Shown here one piece after another: positions 1 to 5,101 of a stretch of DNA of 5,101 nt. The notes under the pieces are model-generated. The model had not been told where the DNA came from, searched no databases, and saw only the letters and a program-made list of their open reading frames with translations. The translations under genes and the position numbers were made by a program. This DNA comes from a bacterium (lineage in GTDB: Bacteria; Zhuqueibacterota; Zhuqueibacteria; Thermofontimicrobiales; Thermofontimicrobiaceae): positions 1 through 5,101 of the forward strand of contig JALOPY010000582.1 in the NCBI GenBank assembly GCA_025453735.1, read 5' to 3'. Position 1 is the first letter of the stretch. The number at the start of each line of letters is the position of its first letter.

Positions 1-591
1 CCGAATGCCGTATTCCTGCACACCCAATCGGGTATCTTCGACATTTGCCTGCAGCACGATCACACCATAGCCGTCTCGCTGCCATTTCTGGTACATTTTT
101 ACGCGGCGATCCAATTCGGGCGATTTTTTCACTTTGCCATTGACGATCTCCGAATCGACATCCATGCCAACGACATTTTCTCCAATCGTCAATCCTGTGC
201 CTGCTAGCGCCGAGCCAATGGCAAGTCCTTCCCAGTTATTGAGCGCCACATTGGTTGATCCCAGGCCTGGAATCATGATCGGCAGTTTGAATTTGATGCC
301 ATTGATCTGCTGTTCTAATTTTACATTGGGAAATATCGCTTTATCGCTATCAGCCTCGATGCCATGAGCGCCAACAGCGGTTCCCAGAATGGTGAAATGC
401 GAATAATCAACCGGGTAATCCTTCTCCGAAGCCGTGGTGATAATTCCAAATGGCTGTGGGTAAATGACCTCATGCCCACGATAAGCAGATTTGCCAATTT
501 CGCACATGCCGATACAGCCATCGACACAGGTGACACACATCCCGCTCGGCGGGACAATCGAATCTTCAGTTCTGTTCTTGGTCAGCTGCAA
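1..591 (-). CDS. FMN-binding glutamate synthase family protein (GltB-like), N-terminal part, runs off the left edge
   Basis: The first 197 residues of a protein whose 3' end lies outside the window. Visible are a Cys cluster, C19-x2-C22-x3-C26-x3-C30 (CVTCVDGCIGMC), followed by family-typical stretches YPQPFG, KDYPVDYSHF, GLGSTN, GENVVGMD and QANVEDTRLG. I recognise these from the stand-alone FMN-binding glutamate synthase family (the synthase domain of GltB, usually about 500 residues). There is no N-terminal glutamine amidotransferase domain, so glutamine-dependent glutamate synthesis by this protein alone is not expected. In the family the barrel binds FMN and exchanges electrons with a GltD-like partner, which here is encoded in the fusion gene upstream. 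The start is uncertain: a stop at 600-598 limits the reading, leaving TTG at 591, CTG at 585 or ATG at 540. AAGGAG at 599-594 is only 2 nt from TTG but 8 nt from CTG. The ATG would leave only one residue before the Cys motif. It follows the ferredoxin-like gene by 57 AT-rich bases, probably in the same operon. Confidence 0.88.
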   Translation of the reverse strand, partial: MQLTKNRTEDSIVPPSGMCVTCVDGCIGMCEIGKSAYRGHEVIYPQPFGIITTASEKDYPVDYSHFTILGTAVGAHGIEADSDKAIFPNVKLEQQINGIKFKLPIMIPGLGSTNVALNNWEGLAIGSALAGTGLTIGENVVGMDVDSEIVNGKVKKSPELDRRVKMYQKWQRDGYGVIVLQANVEDTRLGVQEYGIR

Positions 592-593
592 CT

Positions 594-599
594 CTCCTT
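594..599 (-). promoter_or_regulatory. Shine-Dalgarno site AAGGAG of the GltB-like gene
   Basis: AAGGAG on the minus strand overlaps an in-frame stop codon (600-598). It lies 2 nt before TTG 591 and 8 nt before CTG 585. The spacing favours initiation at CTG, whereas usual start-codon preference favours TTG. This is the only strong ribosome-binding site near this gene. Confidence 0.6.
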
Positions 600-648
600 A
601 ATTTATTTAAATTCTTTTATATTTTTTTTATTCTTTGCTTTTCAATTC

Positions 649-1362
649 TTATTCAATCGTGATTACTCTTTCCCGCTTCGGAATCCGATTGGCGGCTTGT
701 TCGCAAGCGACGCACGGATCCATATAACATGTCATGTCATCAAAATAATTGACGCATGGCGGTTCCAGATTAGCACAAGCATTGCAGATCACGCCACTTT
801 CTTTCACGTTCGGCCCGATGCAGCGAGTCTGGCAAGCGGGACAAATATAAATACAGCCACCGCACAAACGACACTCTTCAGATTTTAAATCAAATGGCGT
901 GGTAATATTTCGCTTTTCACCTCTTCCAACAAAGCCGATAGCTTTGCCCATCATCTGTTCTGCGCACATCCGAACGCAAAGTCCGCAATTGATGCAATCC
1001 TCATATTCTTGCATAAAGCGAACCTGGCGTACGCCATGTTTGGAAGCTAAATCCTGAATGACTTTTGACGTGGGGCACGTCGCCAGGTACAATTCGATGA
1101 TCATTTTTCTGGCTTTCAACACTCGTTCCGAATGCGTGTACACTTTCAAACCCTCAGTCGCCGGATAGGTGCAGGAGGTCACCAGCTTCGTATTGGGTCG
1201 CTCTCCAATTTCCACCACACAGAGGCGACACGCGCCATAGGGGCTTAGTCCTTCATTGTAACAGAGCGTGGGAATATTGATTCCCAAAAAATTAGCTGCT
1301 TCCAGCAGTTTTGTCCCACGCTCTACCTGAACATATATTCCGTTGATCATTAGCTCGATCAT
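649..1362 (-). CDS. [2Fe-2S] and 2x[4Fe-4S] ferredoxin-like electron-transfer subunit (NuoG/HndD N-terminal type) with Cys-rich tail
   Basis: A 237-residue soluble iron-sulfur protein that probably carries electrons between the NuoF module and the glutamate-synthase-like subunit. Residues 1-78 are a plant-type [2Fe-2S] domain with C34, C45, C48 and C64 (LCYNEG, GACRLC, TSC). Residues 80-110 match the RKM..ELYLA helix that precedes the His-Cys cluster motif in NuoG, but the His-Cys3 ligands are missing and only C96 remains. Residues 120-175 are a two-cluster ferredoxin domain: C123-x2-C126-x2-C129-x3-C133 and C164-x2-C167-x2-C170-x3-C174-P. A tail with eight more cysteines follows (177, 181, 193, 196, 203, 212, 217, 220). 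It lacks the hydrogenase H-cluster domain of HndD/HydA and the molybdopterin-like domain of NuoG. The reading frame is open up to 1434, overlapping the previous gene's end, but ATG 1362 fits the ferredoxin N-terminus (MIELMINGI) and has a weak AAAGGGAA site 10 nt upstream. The gene begins 37 nt after the fusion gene ends, so it is probably co-transcribed. Confidence 0.9.
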   Translation of the reverse strand: MIELMINGIYVQVERGTKLLEAANFLGINIPTLCYNEGLSPYGACRLCVVEIGERPNTKLVTSCTYPATEGLKVYTHSERVLKARKMIIELYLATCPTSKVIQDLASKHGVRQVRFMQEYEDCINCGLCVRMCAEQMMGKAIGFVGRGEKRNITTPFDLKSEECRLCGGCIYICPACQTRCIGPNVKESGVICNACANLEPPCVNYFDDMTCYMDPCVACEQAANRIPKRERVITIE

Positions 1363-1399
1363 ATAATAATTTCCCTTTTTTCTGTTGACAGTTTTTGAG

Positions 1400-3418
1400 T
1401 TATTTTTCCTCAGCCAAATAAACTTCCATATCACATCGCAGGCACCGGGTTGCTTCTTTAATCGCCATTTCCTCAGTGTAAACCTGCTCCACTTCCTCGA
1501 AGCTTTTCACTCGTTTTTCTAATGGAATTCGCTGAGGTTTGATGATATTATAGTCCACAGGCTCGGCATCGAGGTCGAATGGAATATCGGCTGGCTTATG
1601 AATGCGCCAGGGATACGTTTTTCCAGTTTCTCCGGTCAGAAATTGATCGATCGACTCGGCGATTTTCTGACCCGCCCCGACTGCTTTGATGACCGTAGCG
1701 GGTCCAGTCGCCACATCGCCACCAGCAAATACATTGGGAATACTGGTCTGTCCATTTTTGCTGACTTTGATGGTTCCATCCTTCCAGGTTTCAACCTCCA
1801 ATCCGGCAAACAATTCTTTCACATCGGCAAATTCGCCAATTGCCGGGATCACGATATCCACATCGAACGTGTATTCAGAACCTTCTCGCGGGATGGGCTT
1901 GCGACGACCATCCTTGCCAAAAATATCCAGGTCCATTCGGATGCATTGAATGGCTTTGACTTTTCCTTTTTCACCCAGAATCCGAACCGGTGCAGACAGG
2001 GCTTCCAGCCTGATCCCTTCTTCGAGGCTATCTTCGATTTCATCGCGAAACGCGGGCATCTCATCTCGCGTTCTTCGATACACGATGGTTACCTCTTTGG
2101 CGCCGAGCCTCACACAGGTTCGAGCCGAATCGATCGCGGTATTGCCGCCACCGATGATCGCCACTCGTTTTCCTTCGACAAACGTGGGCTCGCCCAGCTT
2201 GACATCTCGCAGAAAATCGACGCCCTGAAATACGCCGAGCAAATCTTCACCTTCGACGCCCAGAGAGCGATCACCATACATTCCAACTGCGACAAAGAAG
2301 GCAGCAAATCCATCCTTCATCAGTTTTTTAAATGGAATATCAGCGCCAACTTTCGTATTGAGCTTGATCTCCACGCCAAGCTTTTCGATAGCCTTGATCT
2401 CTCGTTGCAGCACATCTTTGGGCAAACGACTGGCAGGGATTGTCTCTGCCATCATGCCGCCAGCTAACTCGTGGGCTTCAAAAACGGTAACGGGATAACC
2501 AAGCCTTGCTAAAAAGTACGCCGCGCTTAAGCCAGCGGGTCCGCCGCCAATGACGCCAATTTTATGCGGAAGCTTCTTTTTGGCGACGGGAATGTTTGGA
2601 ATTTTCTTGGCTCGTTCATAAATATAATCGCCTGCAAATCGCTTTAACGAACGAATTGCCACTGTATCGTCAATCTGATTGCGTCGGCATTTGAATTGGC
2701 AGGGATGATCGCACACTCTGCCACATACGGAGACAAACGGATTGGTATTCAATATTTCGAGATAAGCGTCTTCATAACGTTTTGCTGCAATATAAGCAAT
2801 ATAAGCCGGAGCATTGGTTCCCGCAGGGCAAACATTTTGGCAGGGCGAGATATAAAGCTGACGACAGACGCTGGCAGAGCAATGCTTATCGATGATGTGC
2901 TCGAGATATTCATTTCGGAAATAGCGAAGCGTGCTGAGTACCGGATTGGCAGCCGTCTGTCCCAGTCCACATTGGGTGGTATCCTTTACTGTAACAGCCA
3001 ATTCTTCCAGCAGCGCCAATTTCTCCATGGTCCCGCGTCCTTCGGTGATATCGGTGACCAGCTCATGCATCCGTTGAATGCCTTTGCGACAGGTGTAGCA
3101 TTTGCCGCAGGATTCATCCTGCAAAAAATTGAGAAAATATTTCGCCACATCGACCATGCAGGTATCTTCATCCATCACCACCATGCCGCCGGAGCCCATG
3201 ATCGAGCCAGCTTCGGCCAATTTTTCATAATCGACCGGCAAATTTAAAAGCTCGATGGGCAGACAGCCGCCCGATGGACCACCGGTTTGAACAGCTTTGA
3301 ATTTCTTATTACTGGGGACGCCGCCTCCGATATTGAAAATAATATCGCCCAATGGAATGCCCATCGGCACTTCGACCAGTCCGGTGTTATTGATCTTTCC
3401 CACGAGCGAGAAAATTTT
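1400..3418 (-). CDS. Downstream fragment of the broken fusion gene: NuoF C-terminal part fused to GltD-like FAD/NAD(P) oxidoreductase
   Basis: About 672 residues read in a frame +1 to the upstream fragment. Family similarity begins at KIFSLVGKINNTG (3418). The frame is open back to a TTG at 3532, but that extension only overlaps the upstream coding sequence out of frame. In order: NuoF SLBB-like segment (VEVPMG, TGGPSGG), then the 4Fe-4S domain ligands SCGKCxxC (about 3115-3090) and CGLGQTA (about 2971), the N3 cluster of complex I. From about 2860 a GltD/NfnB-type half follows: a Cys-rich N-terminal ferredoxin fold (CQNVC, CGRVCDHPCQFKC), FAD Rossmann motif GVIGGGPAG (about 2565-2540), a second nucleotide motif IIGGGNTAID (about 2163-2130), YRRTRDEMPA, and the C-terminal FAD-binding AGGDV segment. 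It ends with a CLRCD pair. The GltD half would pass electrons between NAD(P)H, FAD and clusters. No start of its own is seen, so it needs the upstream fragment or correction of the junction. Confidence 0.9.
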   Translation of the reverse strand, partial: KIFSLVGKINNTGLVEVPMGIPLGDIIFNIGGGVPSNKKFKAVQTGGPSGGCLPIELLNLPVDYEKLAEAGSIMGSGGMVVMDEDTCMVDVAKYFLNFLQDESCGKCYTCRKGIQRMHELVTDITEGRGTMEKLALLEELAVTVKDTTQCGLGQTAANPVLSTLRYFRNEYLEHIIDKHCSASVCRQLYISPCQNVCPAGTNAPAYIAYIAAKRYEDAYLEILNTNPFVSVCGRVCDHPCQFKCRRNQIDDTVAIRSLKRFAGDYIYERAKKIPNIPVAKKKLPHKIGVIGGGPAGLSAAYFLARLGYPVTVFEAHELAGGMMAETIPASRLPKDVLQREIKAIEKLGVEIKLNTKVGADIPFKKLMKDGFAAFFVAVGMYGDRSLGVEGEDLLGVFQGVDFLRDVKLGEPTFVEGKRVAIIGGGNTAIDSARTCVRLGAKEVTIVYRRTRDEMPAFRDEIEDSLEEGIRLEALSAPVRILGEKGKVKAIQCIRMDLDIFGKDGRRKPIPREGSEYTFDVDIVIPAIGEFADVKELFAGLEVETWKDGTIKVSKNGQTSIPNVFAGGDVATGPATVIKAVGAGQKIAESIDQFLTGETGKTYPWRIHKPADIPFDLDAEPVDYNIIKPQRIPLEKRVKSFEEVEQVYTEEMAIKEATRCLRCDMEVYLAEEK

Positions 3419-4376
3419 TATTGGTCGGCTTGCCCCACAGTCCTCGTTGAATCGGAAACGGCGGGCGCTGGCGTGGCTCGCCCATGCGGCCTTCAATCGA
3501 TGCAATGAGCGCGGTTTCTTCGCCACAGACAAAGGCTCCGGCGCCGCGCGAAACTTTCAGTTTGAAATTAAAGCCGCTTCCTAAAATATCATCTCCTAAT
3601 AGTCCATATGCTTCCGCCTGTTTGATGGCAATATTGATCTCCTTGACTGCCAAAGGGTATTCATCGCGGACATACATAAAACCAGTATTTGCGCCCATGG
3701 CATACGCGCCGATGATCATGCCTTCTAAAACAGCATGAGGATCGGATTCTAACACACTTCGATCCATGAACGCGCCGGGATCCCCTTCATCTGCATTGCA
3801 GATAATATATTTTTCGTCTCCCTTTGAATTGCGACATAATTCCCATTTCAAACCCGTGGTAAATCCCGCGCCGCCTCGTCCCCTTAAACCGGAAGTCTTG
3901 ATTTCCTTGATAATTTGCTCCGGTGTCATTTGAGTTAATGCCTTTGCCAATGCTTCATATCCGCCCAGGGCAATGTATTGATTGATATCCTCGGGATCGA
4001 TGCGACCGCGATTTTTGAGAACGATGAGCCGCTGGTGTTTGAAAAATTCGATGTCGCTCAAAAGTGGGACGGTTGTTTTTTCTTCAGATGGGAGGTACAT
4101 AAATTTTTTGACCGGACGACCTTTGATGAAATGTTCTTCAATTAGATAGGGCACATCTTCTTCTTTGAGTTTCTGGTAAAAAATTCCTTCAGGTTGCACA
4201 ATAACGATGGGGCCGCGCTCACAAAATCCACTACACCCGGTGGTAACCACCTGAATTTCCTGATCAAGCCCCCGTTTCTTTAATTCGTTTTGTAACGCTT
4301 CTTTGACTTTAAAGGAATGATTTGAAACACAACCTGTACCGGCGCAGACCAACAAATGTGCTCGATAATGTTTCAA
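3387..4376 (-). CDS. Upstream fragment of the broken fusion gene: thioredoxin-like [2Fe-2S] domain plus NuoF/HndC FMN domain
   Basis: As written this reads 329 residues, of which the first 319 are authentic; the last ten before the TAA at 3389-3387 are a frameshift tail. Residues 1-95 are a thioredoxin-fold [2Fe-2S] domain with C11, C16, C48 and C52 (CAGTGC, TTGCSGFC), as at the N-terminus of HndC/HydB. Residues 150-319 are the FMN/NADH-binding part of NuoF: GLRGRGGAGF (163-172), NADEGDPGAFMDR (194-206), CGEETAL (284-290) and GLWGKPTN (312-319). Homologues then continue with an NNVET-containing stretch, which is absent here. The frame is open upstream to 4463, but that extension is unlike the family. 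TTG at 4376, 6 nt after AAGGAG, gives MKHYRAHLLVCAGTGC, the expected N-terminus. Role by family: NAD(H) oxidation or reduction at FMN in the cytoplasm. With the downstream fragment and the missing segment the intact protein would be about 1020 residues. Confidence 0.9.
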   Translation of the reverse strand: MKHYRAHLLVCAGTGCVSNHSFKVKEALQNELKKRGLDQEIQVVTTGCSGFCERGPIVIVQPEGIFYQKLKEEDVPYLIEEHFIKGRPVKKFMYLPSEEKTTVPLLSDIEFFKHQRLIVLKNRGRIDPEDINQYIALGGYEALAKALTQMTPEQIIKEIKTSGLRGRGGAGFTTGLKWELCRNSKGDEKYIICNADEGDPGAFMDRSVLESDPHAVLEGMIIGAYAMGANTGFMYVRDEYPLAVKEINIAIKQAEAYGLLGDDILGSGFNFKLKVSRGAGAFVCGEETALIASIEGRMGEPRQRPPFPIQRGLWGKPTNKNFLARGKDQ

Positions 4377-4382
4377 TTTGAT

Positions 4383-4388
4383 CTCCTT
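4383..4388 (-). promoter_or_regulatory. Shine-Dalgarno site deciding the TTG start of the fusion gene
   Basis: AAGGAG on the minus strand, followed by six bases (ATCAAA) and TTG at 4376. This is near-ideal spacing, and it places the start exactly at the conserved N-terminus of the thioredoxin-like domain. I could not find a convincing promoter between this site and the upstream repeats; the region is simply AT-rich. Confidence 0.75.
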
Positions 4389-4447
4389 ATTTGGTTGTAT
4401 CGGAATTTCAAAGTTTATGTAAAAAATATGACAAAAAAATCTTACAA

Positions 4448-4536
4448 GGAGTAACAGAGTCAACAGAGTTTCACAGAGAAATTTTTGGAGATATTATTTG
4501 GCGGTTCTAAAACTCCGTTTTAACTCTGCTTCCTCC
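4448..4536. repeat. Imperfect inverted repeat (arms 4448-4471 and 4510-4536)
   Basis: The left arm, GGAGTAACAGAGTC and onward, matches the reverse complement of the right arm, GGAGGAAGCAGAGTT and onward. About 21 positions are identical, with a few gaps and mismatches: shared blocks are GGAG, CAGAGT and GAGTTT. The loop is about 38 bases. On either strand it could fold into a long interrupted hairpin. Such CTCTGTG-rich hairpins occur as dispersed intergenic elements in several bacteria, but I cannot test copy number here. Confidence 0.55.
4453..4479. repeat. Three tandem copies of a 9-mer (AACAGAGTC-like)
   Basis: Consecutive units AACAGAGTC, AACAGAGTT and TCACAGAGA at 4453, 4462 and 4471. 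The first two differ at one base and the third is diverged. They lie within the left arm of the inverted repeat. Confidence 0.6.
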
Positions 4537-4577
4537 GCTTCTCATTGTAGGTGAATTACTGTATTGATCAATGCTCC

Positions 4578-4610
4578 AAAAAAAACGGCGCAGCTTCGAT
4601 TTGCGAAGCT
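4578..4610 (-). terminator. Possible terminator-like hairpin downstream of the HndB-like gene
   Basis: On the minus strand AGCTTCG, a 5-base loop and CGAAGCT form a perfect 7-bp stem (4610-4592). After GCGCCG comes a run of eight T (4585-4578). It lies about 155 bases after the HndB-like stop. The six bases between stem and T-run are more than a standard intrinsic terminator has, so a dispersed palindromic repeat is an equally good reading. Confidence 0.35.
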
Positions 4611-4642
4611 ACGTTCTTATCGAAATTTGAAAATAACAGTCG

Positions 4643-4718
4643 TCATAATCTCAAACTCGTCTTTTTGACAGGATTAACAGTCATAATCTCAAACTCGTCT
4701 TTTTGACAGGATTAACAG
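4643..4718. repeat. Perfect tandem duplication of a 38-bp unit
   Basis: The units at 4643-4680 and 4681-4718 are identical, each starting TCATAATCTCAAAC and ending GACAGGATTAACAG. The bases just before the first copy (AACAGTCG) resemble the unit's own end, hinting at an earlier partial copy. The complement contains CTGTTAATCCTGTC, a word I associate with dispersed intergenic repeats in uncultured bacteria. There is no conserved-repeat/unique-spacer pattern, so it is not a CRISPR array. Confidence 0.9.
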
Positions 4719-4766
4719 GCTTGCTTTTTTTAATTCATAAATCTAAAATCGTCAATCCGAAATCGA

Positions 4767-5101
4767 TTAGTATGTTCTTTCGCTCCCAATCGCCAGCGCA
4801 TATTTGGTGACGATAGTGCCACCCAGAACATGTTCTTCAAAGATCTTCTTGATTTTTTCTTTGGTCAGATCGACATATTTCACTGGTGGCTTGCCGGGCA
4901 ATTCCACGGTTGCCATGGGTTCACGACTGCAGAGACCGGCGCAGCCGGATGTTGTAACGATCACATCGTGCACTTCCTTTGCTGTGATCTCGCTCATCAA
5001 GGCATCCATAATATCTCTTGCGCCGGAGGCAATTCCGCAGGTGCCCATGTGGACCGTCACTTTGGCTCGTCCCGCTCCCTCTCGAAGCACAACCGTCCCC
5101 C
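4767..5101 (-). CDS. Thioredoxin-fold [2Fe-2S] ferredoxin-like protein (HndB type), 5' end beyond the right edge
   Basis: The last 110 or so residues of a small electron-transfer subunit found beside NuoE- and NuoF-like genes in Hnd-type NAD(P)-linked complexes. Signature stretches are KVTVHMGTCGIASGAR, VIVTTSGCAGLCSREP, VKYVDLT and IFEEHVLGG. Cluster ligands visible are one Cys in the first loop (TCGIASG) and two in the second (C-x3-C); the CX4C partner seen in NuoE is Ser/Gly here, which I believe is common in the HndB family. A GTG at 5090 could start a 107-residue protein, but family members carry a further 15-25 N-terminal residues and the frame stays open to the edge, so I treat it as truncated. 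It is on the same strand as the fusion gene and 390 bases upstream of it. A NuoE/HndA-like gene would be expected just outside the right edge. Confidence 0.88.
   Translation of the reverse strand, partial: GTVVLREGAGRAKVTVHMGTCGIASGARDIMDALMSEITAKEVHDVIVTTSGCAGLCSREPMATVELPGKPPVKYVDLTKEKIKKIFEEHVLGGTIVTKYALAIGSERTY

Larger units (their letters stand above)
1400..4376 (-). pseudogene. Whole NuoF/HndC-GltD fusion locus, interrupted by a frameshifting deletion near 3420
   Basis: The two fragments above belong to one gene. They abut at 3422-3418, are in the same order and orientation as the continuous family sequence, and have no other stops or frame changes. Between GKPTN and KIFSLVG roughly 32 residues found in HndC/NuoF relatives are missing. 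The net change puts the downstream part in the +1 frame, consistent with loss of about 95 bases. It may be a true pseudogene or an assembly error in an otherwise intact gene; the sequence alone cannot tell. The intact neighbours and good motif preservation lean towards a recent event or an artefact. Confidence 0.65.
4377..4766. other. 390-base non-coding spacer made largely of repeats
   Basis: No reading frame in this stretch resembles a protein. From left to right it holds the AAGGAG site, an AT-rich run, three copies of a 9-mer (4453-4479), an imperfect inverted repeat (4448-4536), a short perfect hairpin with a neighbouring A-run (4578-4610) and a perfect 38-bp tandem duplication (4643-4718). 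It separates the HndB-like gene from the fusion gene. In related clusters these genes usually sit close together, so the spacer looks like inserted or expanded intergenic DNA. It may also hold a terminator and the promoter for the downstream genes, but no convincing -35/-10 pair was seen. Confidence 0.7.

Noticed and set aside
321..557. Minus-strand open frame of 78 codons
   Set aside because: Out of frame with the GltB-like protein, which carries the family motifs over the same bases.
592..648. Regulatory structure between the ferredoxin-like and GltB-like genes
   Set aside because: The 57 bases are AT-rich with no stable inverted repeat; only the Shine-Dalgarno site is supportable.
364..888. 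Plus-strand open frame of 174 codons
   Set aside because: Antisense to the start of the GltB-like gene and the end of the ferredoxin-like gene; no domain is visible and the minus-strand frames are clearly real.
1598..2467. Long plus-strand open frame of 289 codons
   Set aside because: It lies antisense to the GltD-like half, whose frame has clear FAD and NAD(P) motifs; the plus-strand product shows no recognisable domain.
2696..3247. Plus-strand open frame of 183 codons
   Set aside because: Antisense to the conserved NuoF 4Fe-4S and GltD ferredoxin segments; it is a shadow.
3410..3425. Programmed ribosomal frameshift at the A-rich AATAAAAATTTT run
   Set aside because: The change needed is +1, not the -1 expected at such slippery runs, and about 32 conserved residues are also missing, so slippage alone would not restore the protein.
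4389..4447. Sigma-70-type promoter for the fusion gene
   Set aside because: TTGTCA and TACATA/TAAACT-like words occur, but the spacings (about 11 or 20 bases) are poor and the region is AT-rich by composition.
4643..4718. CRISPR array
   Set aside because: There are only two directly adjacent identical units with no spacers and no cas-like genes nearby.

Overview
The window carries one minus-strand gene set for iron-sulfur flavoprotein oxidoreductases, read from the right edge to the left. In transcription order it holds: (1) the 3' part of a small thioredoxin-fold [2Fe-2S] protein of the HndB type (5101-4767, cut by the right edge); (2) a 390-base non-coding stretch full of repeats; (3) a very large fusion of a NuoF/HndC-type NADH dehydrogenase flavoprotein with a GltD-type (glutamate synthase small subunit, NfnB-like) FAD/NAD(P) oxidoreductase (4376-1400), broken into two frames near 3420; (4) a 237-residue [2Fe-2S] + 2[4Fe-4S] protein like the N-terminal part of NuoG/HndD (1362-649); (5) the N-terminal 197 residues of an FMN-binding glutamate-synthase-family protein (591-1, cut by the left edge).

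These genes look like parts of one soluble complex. The NuoF module would take electrons from NAD(H) onto FMN. The HndB and thioredoxin-like domains and the ferredoxin-like subunit would form a cluster wire. The GltD-like half adds FAD and a second pyridine-nucleotide site, and the GltB-like FMN domain could be the catalytic end. The layout resembles HydABC/Hnd-type flavin-based electron-bifurcating enzymes with the hydrogenase replaced by a GltD/GltB-like pair. The family assignments are strong. Bifurcation and the true substrate are inference.

The main anomaly lies inside the NuoF module. The reading frame shifts by +1, and about 30 conserved residues of the FMN-site region (the stretch with the NNVET motif) are absent. 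This is either a real inactivating deletion or an assembly fault. The rest of both halves is well preserved, without other stops.

The organism is probably an anaerobic bacterium. Its coding GC is moderate, its non-coding DNA is AT-rich, Shine-Dalgarno sites are clear, and TTG starts are probable for two genes. The repeat-rich spacer (CTGTTAATCCTGTC-like and CTCTGTG-like words) recalls spacers I associate with uncultured FCB-group or KSB1/Calditrichaeota-like genomes. That placement is from memory and is weak.
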